A DNA stretch of 64,000 nucleotides from Adiantum capillus-veneris (GCA_014529385.2 CM043944.1:78137884-78201883); one strand, 5' to 3'; shown: positions 46,441 through 57,810, counted from the stretch's first letter. Numbers and translations: made by a program. Notes: generated from the letters alone by a model not told the origin.

Positions 46441-48370
46441 CTTACCAACATTGCATTGACCGCCCAATTCCATTCACCGGGGTCCTTGTTTTTACCAAAT
46501 GAAGCGACCGATTCTTTAGTTTCTTGTATGATCTCCAAGAAGCAGACACAAGAGAGATCGTTGTCAAAGACCCGACAATTTCTAGCCTTCCAAATTTTCT
46601 TAAAATAGCAAAATTTGACAACTTGCATACAAATCAGCAGCACTTGGCTTTTCATCCTCCTACCGCTAAGGAATAGTCGTTCTTGTAGAACCCAATCTTC
46701 CAGGTCTTTTGAATCCATTTGCACATCTTCCCTGCCAACCCACATATCATTGGGCACTTGTTGTTGAAAAGGTGCACAAGGTTCTCACTTGTCACTTTGT
46801 AGCCAGAACACCTATCCGATCCAGGCCCTTTGATCGAGATCTTCACTCCTGTTAGTATAGCCCCCATAGCACTTTCCAAAGAAAGACCTTCATCAACAAC
46901 GGCCGTTGTGGGCTCCAAAAGTTGTTAGTAACCACCATCCACCTTCCTTCCAGCCATTGCTTACCCCAGAGTCTATTGAGGGGATAGAAACCTTCTAGAG
47001 AGTCCAAGAGATAGTGCTACACATCTTTGGTCTTTGTTTTGCCTAGAGGTCTATTCTTCGGCCATCACCGGGCCTTCCATTTGAATGCAGACTCGCACAC
47101 CAGAAAACAATACTTGTCCAACCCAACCAAGACTCTAATGACTAGATATATTTTGGGCTTGTTTAGAAGAAATTGGGTGGTCAGGGAGTCGGAATATTGC
47201 CATCTCATGTTCTTGTTATCCCACATATGGCGAAGATGATTGAGCCCTTTATTGTTGATCTTCCTAGCTACCTCTCTCCAAAACGGGTTGAGCTGTATAG
47301 AGGCCACCTTTGATAGCCATGGGGACCAATAAGAGATGGAGTTACAAAAGTACCTTGTCACCTCTTCCCATTCTAGTGCCTTTGATGCTCTATTACGCTT
47401 TCAAACGATCTTGCATATTATGCCTTCCAATCTTAATCTGGACAAATGAGAGGCAAGTAGCTTGTTGTAAACCTCTAAATTTTTTCATTGACCACCCATA
47501 GAGCTCAATTTTTCCTTGTTGATCAAGTACTCTACCATGACGACCCATGATTGGTTGTGTGTCGTAATTGATGTGAATAGCTTGGTGCATTGGGCCTCTG
47601 CATGGATAGAGGGGTTGAGAATCCTGATACCACCTTGCTCAATTGGCCTTGCAACAATCTCCCAACTTGCCCATTGCCAAGGTGTCATGTCTTTGGTGTT
47701 ATTTTTCCATAGAAATCTTTTTACCAATTTCAAGAACTTCTTCCAATTGCATTTGGCTAATTTAAGAATCCGGATGGTGAAGGCTATGTATGGGATTAGA
47801 AATGAGTTGATCACTTTAACCCTGTCTAAGAAGGGAAGCAACACATAATCCCGTCTTCTCATCTTGTTTCTTACCTTGTCCATTACCACCCATTGGTATC
47901 TTTGCTTATGAGTCACATTTACCCCTAGCGGTGGACCCAGGTGAAGAATTATCTTCCCTTTAGATACAATTTCTCCAGACCACATATCCGGATCAAAAGA
48001 GTCATTTTCAGATAGTAAGATCAACCCAGATTTTTCAATACTACATTTTGATCCAAAGGCTAGGGCGAACATTTGAACAATCTCCAAAGCCCTTCAAAAA
48101 GTTTGCAGGCAGGCTTTGAGGAAAAGCATGGAACCATTTTCAAACATCTTGGCCAAGAGTTGGTCCTTTTTTGCCAAGGCCCAGCCCTTGGATCTCCCCT
48201 TTTCTGGCACTAGCTTCCAGCTGGTCACCAATGGATGCGAGCCTCTAGCAAACAACATCAGAGAAAGCAAGCAGCCCTACTTGATTGATCTTTTGACTTC
48301 AAAAGCACCCACAATCCTATTATTAAAGAGCATCTCATAGTGGCCTCCATCACTGAGAGTGCAAACGAGC
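46441..48370 (-). pseudogene. L1-type LINE remnant: RT C-terminal half and zinc-binding domain
   Basis: From right to left on the minus strand: the RT motif VKRSIK, stop, GC (TAG in place of the usual Gln); NGSMLFLKACLQTF; then an open 200-codon stretch (48087-47485) with FALAFGSKCSIEKSGLILLS, HLGPPLGVNVTHKQRYQWVV, DRVKVINSFLIPYIAFTIRI, FLWKNNTKDMTPWQWASWEI and GGIRILNPSIHAEAQCTKLF. These are the post-catalytic part of plant L1 reverse transcriptases. Further left (47361-46440) lie degraded pieces of the C-terminal zf-RVT region (FYKNDYSLAVGG, WVLQERLFLS, IWKARNCRVFDND). The catalytic box is not readable and the endonuclease is absent, so it is 5'-truncated and decayed. Confidence 0.7.
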
Positions 48371-49396
48371 CGGCACAATCGAGGCCCAAAGCCCAGAGAT
48401 TTCATGACCTCTACCCTCCTTGATGAACTTAATTGCGATATTATTGATAATGTCAAGATCCATGACTAGCAAGGGACTTCCCACTTGAGCACTTGAATCT
48501 GTTTCCTCAACTGTTGTGACTGCTTGTTTCAAAATAAAACACATTAACATGCCTTTGCATGTAGTGATCCAAATTAATTTATCTACATGTATAGCCTTGC
48601 CAACTAAGTCCATTTGTGTTAATGTATGGCCTTGCCAATTTGGAATTTCTATGTCCCAAGTAGGTTAAGAAGAAGGAAAACTATTTATAGAATATTTATT
48701 TATTTATTGTCCAAACTCACGATCGTCAATGGAGGAGTTATATTAACTGTGAAAGAGATGTACAAAGCCATAAATGCATGCTTCATGCAAGGCGTGTTTT
48801 CGTGTACCTTGTCAATCCAAAGGCCCCTACATAGCATCTTACTCTATGGTGGTTAGAATAAGATTTTGAGAGGCACAAACAGATTGAAAAGAAGTGGTAA
48901 AACTCCAAGTCACTCAGTGAGGATACTCTCAAAATATTGAGATTGCTTCTACAACCCATTTTGAAAAAAAACACGGGAAAATTGTGATTACAAGTGTGAT
49001 TTCAATCCGTCTCATACCATTGAAAGACATTTGGAAAAGCACGAAATCCCACCCAACAAACTCCTTATATTGGTTGGCCTTATATAGGACCCCTGGCCAT
49101 GTGTGGATCTCATAGGCTACTGGTACACCCTATTCCCATAGGCTCCTAGCTTCTAAGATCTTAGCTATATGCCTTATTACCTAACAAGATTCAAATATAG
49201 TGTAGAGAGGATTTCTTGCTATGTGTGCATCTCATGGGCTACTTGTAGGCCCTATTCCCTTAGGCTCCTAGCCCCTATGCTATTAGTCATAGGGCATGTT
49301 ACCTGAAAACAAGCTTGAAATCTAGACAAGATTTTATGATTTTAGTGGATGAATCGTACAATAAAGATCAATTTTTTTTGTTCACAAAATGTGAGT
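48371..49396. other. No gene recognised between the L1 remnant and element F
   Basis: The minus ORF at 48350-48613 (87 codons) has no recognisable domain and may be decayed LINE sequence. 49040-49310 contains a diverged duplicated segment (CATAGGCTACT... / CATGGGCTACT... with CCTATTCCC and GGCTCCTAGC), about 150 bp apart. Confidence 0.3.
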
Positions 49397-50068
49397 TGTG
49401 AGAAGTGGAAACATAAGATAGATGAATATGGATAAAGACAATGAAAATATGTGCACAATCCCGTAGATTCAATAGCAAACAGCAGCAACCTTCAAAAGTG
49501 GAACCTCCAAGAGTAATCCCATTGCAGTGATCTCTAAATCCACAATGTATGGGTAGCGGGAAAGTTGCCTAGGGCAAGAGAGGCCACAAAAGGACATGGA
49601 TCCTACAAAATCACAAACGTAGATAGAGAGGGGTGGCGATCTTACAAAATTGCTAGGGAGATGAAAAAAGCTAAAGTGAGAAATTGTTGAAGAGAGAGAA
49701 ACTCTAAATGATAGCAGTTTCTTATTATCACTGAACTAATACAATGTCGATGAAGTACAAAGGGGTGGGGTCCCTATATGGGGACTCCTAGATTTTTCTA
49801 TACTCTCACCTAATAAATAAATAAACCCACAATTGTAAAATAGGGAAAACAAGGATTAAACCTAAAAGCAAGTTTGTAGGTGGAATCTAGTGGTATTGGA
49901 TAAAAAATGACCCCGACTTGGGAACACCAAGTCCCATAGTATATGAAATTTCTAATGATGAGCAAAGTACCTCACATAGGCCGGGCACAACCTATGGTCA
50001 AACTGTGGGAAACACTAGGACAATAATAGCTCCGCTAGGATTGGCTGGAAAGGTGAGAAAATCTAACA
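49397..50068 (-). repeat. 3' LTR of element F
   Basis: Plus-strand sequence TGTGAGAAGTGG to AAAATCTAACA. It matches the right LTR in blocks such as ACTAATACAATGT, GATGAAGT, GGTCCCTATAT and GTAGGTGGAATCTAGTGGTA. Confidence 0.65.
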
Positions 50069-50082
50069 CCCCCTCTAAGCCC
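50069..50082 (-). promoter_or_regulatory. Polypurine tract of element F
   Basis: The minus strand reads GGGCTTAGAGGGGG just before the TGTTAGATTTTC start of the LTR. Confidence 0.5.
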
Positions 50083-50360
50083 TTGGTTAGGACTACAAAA
50101 CTATACAAGTGCTAAGTGACATCTCATGAAGAATCTTGTGTATCTTCGATTTGTGAATACAACAAGGCAAGGAACATTTCCAAATACTTCCCATTGAAAA
50201 CTCTATTGATGGGTAATCATTACTGTAACCACTCTTATGCTCCCCACACAAATGCAACCACTCTCATCTTCCACAAGAGCATGCAAAATTTGGTCAAAAG
50301 TACTTTTTTGAGTGTAAATTCTACTTGGTGTGAGCCAAATCTAAAAAAAGAGGATCAATT

Positions 50361-50720
50361 TCAATTCAATCCACATACATTTGTACCCCCTTTAAATTGA
50401 CACCACTTGTGCATCAAATAAAACCACCATGCCAAGTTTGCAAAGCTCATACACTGATAAAATGTGGTAACTAAGATGAGGCCCATAAGGAACATGGGAG
50501 ATGTACATTCTCCCTCTGCCATTTGGAATAAGCTTCGTATCCCCCTCGCTGTACACAAGAGCCATTGATCTATCTCCAAACATAATTGAACCTTCATACT
50601 ATATCTGACATCATGCACCAAATCTTAAGAAGAAGTCACATGTCTAGCTGCATCATTGTCAATGATCCAAACTAGAGATTCAAGGATAGTAAAATCCCCC
50701 TCCTACTCCAAAGGTAACAA
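50361..50720 (-). pseudogene. pol: Element F protease region
   Basis: The minus strand carries WIIDNDAARHVTSS, a degenerate copia protease active site (DNDAA where D-S/T-G-A is usual). A TAA follows, then DLVHDVRYSMKVQLC and, in a second frame, GDRSMALVYSEGDTKLIPNG, VPYGPHLSYHILSVYELCKL and GMVVLF. These are the rest of the copia protease and the start of the pre-integrase region. The frame breaks at about 50560. The following integrase, RT and RNase H are missing. It would normally process Gag-Pol in the particle. Confidence 0.6.
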
Positions 50721-50799
50721 AGTGATCCATGGGATCTCTTTCTACGTAATGAAGTTAAGTCCTTGAGTCACTCTAGTTGATTTTGCTCTCCATAAAGGA

Positions 50800-51540
50800 C
50801 ATTTCCTCTAGTAATGACCCTTCTCTCCACAATTTTTACAATGTCTCTAGGCTTTCAAGGCTTATCGCTATTCATTGGTCTTCAAATCATGTGACCCACT
50901 TTGTCTAACATTCTATTTCCATTTGGAATGTGTTGCCAAAGCCATGATTAAAACAGTATATCTTAATCTAGCCTACAAATTGAACTGCTCCTCCTGATCC
51001 AAAATCATCAATATTAAATCCTCTCATATAATAGTATTCAATCATCCACTTGTAATAAAAAACAATAGAGTCCCACTTAATATGGCAATGACTGAGAGAT
51101 CAAATAAATGGCCATGTCCTCTAATGCAATGTTCTTCCCCAACCAAGAATCTTTTGCCACAAAGATTTCATCTTATTGATATGAGACCTCATGGAAGCAT
51201 CTTTGGCTACATCGAGGTTAACCAATTGCACTTGAAAAGCAACATGCTTCATAGGGGTAACATGCTCATGGATAGACTCCAATGGTCCTAAACCTACTTG
51301 GAACTTTTCATTACTTTCACATGATCCAAAATTTGTGGGGTGGAATTCAAGATGATAAAGATCACTCTTGAACTTCCAAATTGCACCCTCCTCCAATGTA
51401 AATGGCTTCCCCGCCTTCTTGATAACAAAGAGCAATGGATCATATAAGTCAAATACCACCGTTATTGTCATTCTGCAAGTACTACATTGGTACCATCTAA
51501 CTGGTGATCATCAAAAAAAGTTGGGAGGGTGGGTATCTTC
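50800..51540 (-). pseudogene. gag: Element F gag
   Basis: Copia-type Gag. The minus strand shows DDHQLDGTNVVLAE (about 51530), EEGAIWKFKSDLYHLEFHPT, the helical segment HVAFQVQLVNLDVAKD and SMRSHINKMKSLWQKI typical of the UBN2 family. Near 50850-50800 there is a zinc knuckle, CKNCGEKGHY, stop, RKC (CX2CX4HX4C with TAG inside the last spacer). At least two frameshifts are present. Order and distance to the protease are normal for copia. Confidence 0.6.
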
Positions 51541-51955
51541 AAAAATTTGTCCCAAATCTGCTTGTGAGATACATCCCATGTAGCACTTGACAATGGTCTT
51601 AATACCATCACCATTTGATTCACTATCTATCAACATATTTGACCAAAAGAGTATGCTTGTGTGAAGAGGATCGGCTAAGGTACTTGGACAAAACCGCTCT
51701 TAATTAGCCTATACAGCTCCAAATTAGCACAAAATCTTAGACACAAATAGACATCCAACAAACTATCCCTCCTTTGTTTGACATCTTCATCTCCACTATA
51801 CTTACAAAACTTGAACTAGATTCTTAAATACTGACACATAATGCAATAGTATCATATTTAAAACTAAAAAACTAGCAAGCTAACTCCTATCAAAAATTGC
51901 CAGAAAAGCACCAACATGCCAAAAAAACATTTCAAGATTAGATCTCAACACTGGA

Positions 51956-51967
51956 GCTCTGATACCA
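51956..51967 (-). promoter_or_regulatory. Primer-binding site of element F
   Basis: The plus strand GCTCTGATACCA is TGGTATCAGAGC on the minus strand, the plant tRNA-iMet site, directly abutting the LTR. Confidence 0.85.
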
Positions 51968-52061
51968 TGTGGAAGTAGAAATGGAGGAAAATATGGAAAA
52001 AATAGCACTAACAGATGCACAATCTCTCGGATCCGATGGCAAATAGCACCAACATCCAAAT
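51968..52061 (-). repeat. 5' LTR of element F, first part (interrupted by G)
   Basis: TGTGGAAGTAG to CATCCAAAT; continues at 54077 after element G. Confidence 0.6.
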
Positions 52062-52387
52062 TTAAGGGGTAAGCCCAACTAGTGGCTCAAGTGGGAAACC
52101 CCTCTAGCAATCTAGGATGGATTACATGATGACATAATTCAATAGCCAGATGGTGCAATAGCACTTGCCAATGGTTGTAAAGCACTAAGCTTATTTAAGA
52201 GGCTTCTTTCTACTGAGTCCTTTGTACTTTTGAGCTATATCATGGTGTCTATACTCTAACCTAACTCTCTTTCTCTAATTGAAACCCTAACCCTAATCTT
52301 CATTGCACTAACCCTAACAACATGGTGAAGCTTAGACATAGCTAAGCCTTCACCTTCAACCTTGGAGAGCGACAATGTGCCCTATGA
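52062..52387 (+). repeat. 5' LTR of element G
   Basis: 326 bp. The first bases have diverged from TGTTG in the other copy. Contains a CCCTAACCCTAA stretch by chance. Confidence 0.65.
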
Positions 52388-53185
52388 AGTGGTATCAAAT
52401 CTACGGTGGTGCTCTACGTTAACAATTGCATTTTTGTGCTTGCTTCATTAAAACTCTCTTCTTGTGGTTTTTGTTGGTGGAGTATCCATTTGCATCACAA
52501 TAGTAGTTGGTTGTTTTGGTTTTTGCCATACTACAGTAGAGATACACTTGAGTTCTTTCCTTTTCTGATATTCTTCTCTTTTTTTGCTTAGCATTTTTTT
52601 CTTTTGTGCCACATTATTGCGTGTGTGTGTGTTGTAAAGATTGTTCGTGTGTATATGTGTGTGCATGTGAAAGAGAGGATAAAGAGAACGCAAAGCAAAA
52701 TTGCAGCCCACCATCTGAAGCTTGCTACCAGGTACACCATCACCAGGCTCCTCACGGGCTTCATCACTATATAGAGAGTTTCCATGGGAGCAGCGTGGGT
52801 TTCCACCCGCTTCTTGGTGCTTGACATCACAAGCGTCCATCATCTCTTACCTTGACTTTCCAAAAGCAATTTTTATGGCCAGAGTGGCCTTAGCCCTAGT
52901 AGACCGTTCATATATTGGTTGAACAAAGGAGGAGGACCCATTTTTAGAGAGAATTAATTTGTATGCAAAATTGGTGCTTTAAGCCACTCATTCAGACCTT
53001 GTCTTCAAATTGAAGGAGCATTTCCAATTGAGCATTGTTGCAGATTTTGCAAAAAAACATCTCCACCATGTGGGTTCTCTATTCATGTTAAGAACTTGTC
53101 TCTTAGAATTGTATGCTACCTCTATGCTACAATCCATATGCAATAAAACTTTTTTTCTGCACATTCATAGGGCCAAGACACTTCT

Positions 53186-53317
53186 TGGCGTAGTCCTTTG
53201 TGATAAGAGCACGCCCTTACTTGGGGTTGCACATAAGCATATTTAGCAGCACAATTTGGCATAGTCCTTTGTGATAAGAGCGCGCCCTTACTTGGGGTTG
53301 CACATAAGCATATTTAA
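53186..53317 (+). repeat. 71-bp tandem duplication in element G
   Basis: TAGTCCTTTGTGATAAGAGC at 53191 recurs at 53262, with the following CGCCCTTACTTGGGGTTGCA and on to CATATTTA. Only a few differences separate the copies. A second, 33-bp tandem duplication (GAGTGATGA(G/A)TCCATTATGA...) is at about 53563-53625. Confidence 0.85.
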
Positions 53318-53741
53318 CTATCATCCATGATGATTGTACCCTGGACACATTGGACCATTGACAATGAAAAAGATCAACATCAACATGTGAATGCAAACTC
53401 AACGACAAATGAAGAACATGACATGAAAACAGTTACAACAAGATGAAGACAAACCATGAAGAAGAAATACTTGAAATAACCCTATTTGCAAATGAATGAA
53501 TGGCATGATCTTGCACTACTTTAGGACTATGTTGTGAGCTTAAGATGAGTACTATTGAACCATGAGTGATGAGTCCATTATGAGAATCAACATGAGTGAT
53601 GAATCCATTATGAGAATCAACATGATGAACCCTATACTACACCTAGATGTATGAGTAGAGACTAGGAGTACACCTACACATGAAAAACCATAAAACATGA
53701 AATCTTTGTAAGATCCCTAGGTTTGGCTTAAGGGGTCATTT

Positions 53742-54076
53742 GTTGGGGTAAGTCCAACTAATGACTCATATGGGAAATCCCTCGAGAAATCTAAGATGGA
53801 TGAGATGATGTCATGATCTGATAGCACAAGGGTGCAATAGCATTAGCCAATGTTTGTAAATCACTAACCTTATTTAAGAGGCTTATCTCTATTGAATCAT
53901 TTGCACTTTTGAGTCATATCATGGTGTCTATACTCTAGCCTAATGCTCTTTCTTTAAGCACAACCATGACCCTAATCTTCATTGCTCTAACCCCTAATAA
54001 CATGGTGAAGATTAGACTACACCCTCCATAGCTAGCCTTCACCGTACACCTTGAAGAGTGAATATTTTCCCTATCA
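53742..54076 (+). repeat. 3' LTR of element G
   Basis: 335 bp, TGTTGGGGTAAG to CCCTATCA. Confidence 0.65.
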
Positions 54077-54697
54077 GGAGAATCTTTGAGAGGCCATCGT
54101 CATGGTAATCTCCTAGATCTGCAATGTTTGTGTAGAGGGAGATTATCCTGGTGCAAGAGAGGGCACAAAAGAAGATATATCATGTTAAAATCCAATGGTA
54201 GACAATGAGGGATGGCAATCTAGCAAAAACACTAGAGATATTAAAAATGCTAGATAGAGAAACTGTAGAAGAAAAAGAAAATGCTAAAGAGAGAGAGAGA
54301 AACCCTAAATGCTAGCAAGCTCTGATGATCACTAAACTAATACAATGTGGATGAAGTGCAAGTGTGTGGGTCCCTATATAGAGACTCCCGAATTTTTCCC
54401 TACTCTCATCCCTACAAATGAATAACATCACGTTTAAAATAGGAAAAACAAGAAAATAGGCTTGTAGGTGGAATCTAGTGGTAATGGGAATCAAGAAAAA
54501 ATATCCCCGGCATGGGACACCAAGAGGTGCACTATATGACACTACCAATAGTACAGGAAATAATGAACAAACTACCCCACATAGGGCTAGGCACAGCCAC
54601 AAAAAAATTCTCATTCCCTATGATTAGACCTTGGGAGAAAATGGGACACTAGTAGCTCCACCAAAATCGACCAGAGAGGTAGCAACCTCGCTAGGCA
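54077..54697 (-). repeat. 5' LTR of element F, second part
   Basis: Continues the LTR after G. It contains a minus-strand TATA-like TATATAGGGA (about 54374-54383) and matches 49500-50068 in many blocks. The outer end is placed at about 54697 (CTAGGCA) by alignment with CTAACA in the other copy, so it is approximate. Confidence 0.55.
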
Positions 54698-54773
54698 TTT
54701 CTTCACCATCCAATATAGCAAGCTTGACTACTCTGCTTGGTGATATATTGGTGATCACCAAGGGTCCCACCCC

Positions 54774-54974
54774 TCACTTTTTAATATTCTTAGCATGTTG
54801 TTTCAATGTATAAACCAAGACATAGTCTCCAGCTTTAAATTCTTTCGAACGTACATGCTTATCAAAAAATTCCTTTTGCCTTCTCTTTTGAGCATAGATA
54901 GAGGCTACGGTCTTTAGGTGAAGCTCTTCTAGTTTTTCAAGGTCATCTAGCCTTGAAGATAGTTCATGGCCCAT
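54774..54974 (-). pseudogene. pol: Element H integrase C-terminal piece
   Basis: The minus strand reads DLEKLEELHLKTVASIYAQK, RRQKEFFDKHVRSKEFKAGD and YVLVYTL. This resembles the end of Ty3 integrases, where a basic helix is followed by a small SH3-like fold starting with xFKxGDxVL. It ends in a stop next to the boundary of element F. The stretch between this piece and the core (54975-55195) is out of frame but readable in parts (HLILQAYRVAYKISIETTPY, NMVFGLNTILPIELLIPT), so it belongs to the same domain. Confidence 0.6.
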
Positions 54975-55195
54975 TCATTTGATTTAATTATCTACACTAG
55001 TGTTGGGATGAGTAGCTCTATAGGCAAGATGGTGTTAAGACCAAACACCATGTTGTACGGTGTGGTTTCAATAGAGATCTTGTAGGCTACCCTATAAGCC
55101 TACAGTATCAAGTGCAACTGTTGGTCCCAATTTTCTCTTGAATGTGATATTATTTTGGTCAAGACAATGCATAGAGTCTTATTTGTAGCTTCAAC

Positions 55196-55720
55196 CTATC
55201 CACCATTGGCTTGGGGATGGTATGGAGAAGACTTCCTGTGAACTACCATGAATTTGTCTAAAAGATCTTCAATAAATTCATTAATAAAATGTGTGCCATG
55301 ATCACTGAAAATTTTTATGGGTAGACCATATCTAACAAAGATATTTTTGTATAGAAAGTGTGTAGTGGTTCTTGCATCTTCTTTCTTGTTGGCCTTAGCT
55401 TCATCCCATTTTGTGAGATAGTTTGTAGCCACAATGATATATTGGGCATGAGTTCTATAAGAGCGGGGGTGAAATTGGTCCAACAAATCTATACCCAACT
55501 TAGCAAAAGCTCTGGCTCCCATCATTGGTTGTAAGGGCATCTCATCTCTCTTTATTGGCACTTTGGTACGCTGACATGCATCACATCTCTTAACGTATTT
55601 TCCTGCATCCATGTGTACTGTAGGCCACCATATTCTCGCAGTTAAGAAAATTTTGTCCATCTTATCCCCTGAGAAATGGCCTCCACTAAGTCCTTCATGT
55701 GCCTGCTCTAGGATTGGCAA
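55196..55720 (-). pseudogene. pol: Element H integrase zinc finger and core
   Basis: Open for 174 codons. The zinc finger is complete: HEGLSGGHFSGDKM ... CDACQRTK (HHCC). The core has KLGIDLLDQFHPRSYRTHAQ and IFSDHGTHFINEFIED for two catalytic aspartates. Then SPYHPQANGG is followed by a TAG, where Gln is expected. VEATNKTL carries the catalytic Glu position just beyond the stop. The enzyme would insert cDNA into chromatin. Sequence style (GLPIKIFSDHGTHF) matches the element A and Athila-like group rather than chromoviruses. Confidence 0.75.
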
Positions 55721-56023
55721 TTAAATGCTTTTATTTCCACACATCCTAAGTTGATTGTCCTTTCCTCTCTTGTAAAGTTGATTTTCAATTAGTGCATATT
55801 TGCAAACTTCTATCTCTATGCCTCTTTGTCGTGCCCTAGAGGTGTTTTCAAGAAACTTCCTTGTTGTCAGGTAGTCAATTATATATTGGCTCCATTTTGG
55901 TGCAATTGCTACCTGGAATACACTATTCTCCACCGATGGTTGTGACCTGTAGGTTGCACAGTTAGTAATGTAATCATGAACATCACTGTGCATATTTGGC
56001 CAATACAATCCTACATATTGCAA
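55721..56023 (-). pseudogene. pol: Element H RNase H-integrase linker
   Basis: A 100-codon open stretch (APKWSQYIIDYLTTRKFLEN, LIENQLYKRGKDNQLRMCGN) of the type that links RNase H to the integrase zinc finger in Ty3 polyproteins. It directly precedes the integrase frame. Its start repeats part of an HHCC-like sequence (YWPNMHSDVHDYITNCATYR), which suggests a second, partial integrase finger fused upstream by rearrangement. Confidence 0.45.
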
Positions 56024-57229
56024 TTGTTGGTATGTTTTCTTTTGAGAGCAAGGAAATGCTAAGTCCTAAACATGTGCTTCCAAAAGATAGCTAGGCTCTC
56101 TTTTCTTTTTGCATATTGAGTTTTAGTAAACCTTCTAGATAACTTGTCCTTGACACAATCTTTAGCCTTTACAAGCATCAAAAATTGTGCTTTGCCCCTT
56201 ATCCTAGGCATAGGGTTCTCTTTCGGTTTTTTTTTTTCTCTCTCTCTTTCTTGTAACACTCTTGGCGTCTAGGTTTTTGATTCAAAAATCATAAAACTTG
56301 ACATCCATTAGTGTTTCTTCTTGTTCACTTGAGTCATTAGAGCATTCATTATCCACATCATCCTCACGTTAAAAATATTTTAAAGAGTCATAAAACTCTT
56401 TGTGCTCTCTTTTTATCAATTGATCATCTTTGGGTTTTTTCAATTCTAAATTCCCATCATTTGCATTTACTATATTGACCATATAATATTTGGTTCACAT
56501 CTCTTTATCTATCTCGGGGGGTTCACTATGTGTAAAACTACCATATCACGTGCGTTCAAGACATGTTTGTAAAACCCCTTATCTATGAATTGTTTTAAGA
56601 ATATAATGTACCATTTTCTTTAAAAACTCTAAGTTTGTTTCAAATTTGAAAAAATAATACCCTTCTATATATATATTTCTGTAAGTTTCAAGAACTTTAA
56701 ATACTCTTCTGTTAAACTCTGGTTATAGGTTACATTTTTATTAGGTGACCTCCCTGGGGTATCTATGGTCTTGAGGGTTTATGCGCGTTGTGGTTTCCAT
56801 GTGTTTGAGGTATATGTGATTATACCCCCAGTCTTGGACCATCTTAAGTTGTCGCATAAATGCGCTTTGTAAGATTTCATGAGTGCGTCTAGAGGTTCGC
56901 TTTACTTTTTCAACTAATACAGATCCCCCTCAACTAGCACTTTTTGGTCTCTTTTTCTCATTAGGTTCGCTGGTCTCTAGAATTTTGATCTCATGGTTAG
57001 TTTGATTCTCTAATCTCTCTACCTTATCCTTGGTTTGCTTTAACTCCTCCACTAGGGCTATCTTTTCACGTTCCTTCCTAGCTTTCATGCGTGCCTTCCT
57101 AGCCTTCTAGGTGTTTCATTGACTTTTTCATTCATAACTCGACTCATCTTTTTTGGGTTCCTCAATTATCGACCCTTCCCTTGATTTTTGAGCTTGCGCT
57201 CTTGTGACAACATGTATAGGTATCACCAT
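56024..57229 (-). other. Unreadable part of element H
   Basis: RT and RNase H would be expected here but no motif is visible in any frame. Short Lys/Arg-rich helical pieces (for example MLQEREREKKKPKEN at 56259) are degenerate. The stretch is too short for a whole RT, so a deletion is inferred. Confidence 0.4.
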
Positions 57230-57514
57230 TTAATTTTCAGAACCGCTACTTGACGGCATTGCACTCAGTATGTTTAACGTTGTTTTCACTATTTTATTTG
57301 GGTTTTTAGGACAGTCACTGATCAAATGAGTAATTCTGCAATCTAGGCAGTATACATTCACTCTAATGATCTCCGTATGATGACAATCTTTCATAAGGTG
57401 GTCACCACCACACTTATAGCACGGTCCTAAAGGTTGGTGTGGAGCTCCTAGAGCCTCTCTCTGTTGATAGGCATGTCTTTGTCCTGCTAACCCACCGTTG
57501 GCTATGAGCAACAA
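57230..57514 (-). pseudogene. gag: Element H gag zinc knuckles
   Basis: The minus strand encodes two knuckles, CYKCGGDHLMKDC and CLDCRITHLISDC, both CX2CX3HX4C. That is one residue shorter than the usual retroelement CX2CX4HX4C spacing. A 17-residue linker separates them and PKNPNKIVKTTL follows. They would bind element RNA in the particle. The flanking frame is open for 94 codons, but neighbouring gag parts are in other frames. Confidence 0.6.
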
Positions 57515-57585
57515 TGTGCATTCTTCAAAACTGTATCAACCTTCTCCTACATCCTTAGCTATTGTCGATGGTCCAAGGTTCCCAA

Positions 57586-57810
57586 TCATGCTCCAACGTT
57601 TAGGCACTTTTGGCTCTTCAGGTGGATATTACGTTGAACGAGTCCGTGTTCACTTGGCTCTTCATAATACATAGGCACAAGTACTAAGGCTTGTTCCTCC
57701 AATTCCTCCACAGTGGGTGCATACCTAATGCCCACTAGTCTTGTTCTTGGCAGAGGTGGCTGTTTCCTCAGAGCTGGCTGTGGCCGTTCAACCCCCGATG
57801 GTCCTGGCAA
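57586..57810 (-). pseudogene. gag: Element H gag linker
   Basis: A Pro-rich open stretch (PGPSGVERPQPALRKQPPLP, then VGIRYAPTVEELEEQALVLV) between capsid and zinc knuckles on the minus strand. No domain is recognised. Order and composition fit a retrotransposon Gag linker. It closes before the knuckles in a different frame, so at least one frameshift lies at 57515-57585. Confidence 0.4.

Larger units (their letters stand above)
52062..54076 (+). mobile_element. Element G: small non-coding LTR retrotransposon inside F's LTR
   Basis: Direct repeats at 52062-52387 and 53742-54076 (about 330 bp) share GGGGTAAG, CCAACTA, CTTATTTAAGAGGCTT, CATATCATGGTGTCTATAC-like and CCCTAATCTTCATTGC blocks and end CCCTAT(C/G)A. 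TGGTATCAAATC (52390) is a tRNA-iMet-like primer site. GCTTAAGGGGTCATT precedes the second repeat. The interior (1.35 kb) has no recognisable protein. It is too long for a classical TRIM and too short for an autonomous element. Its target duplication is no longer readable. Confidence 0.65.
49397..54697 (-). mobile_element. Element F: internally deleted Ty1/copia retrotransposon
   Basis: Minus-strand order: 5' LTR on the right (51968-52061 plus 54077-54697, split by element G), primer site at 51956-51967, gag (about 51540-50800), protease (about 50700-50361), purine tract (50069-50082) and 3' LTR (49397-50068). Only about 280 bp separate protease from the purine tract, so integrase, RT and RNase H have been deleted. 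LTR copies are alignable but clearly diverged. A clear target duplication was not found. Confidence 0.65.

Noticed and set aside
46207-46473. 88-codon minus ORF as a separate cysteine/histidine-rich gene
   Set aside because: Its C-terminal half matches copia Gag (FFKYGETTIQI); the rest is upstream sequence read through.
52283-52296. Telomere-like AACCCTAACCCTAA
   Set aside because: Only two units, inside the LTR of element G; not a telomeric array.
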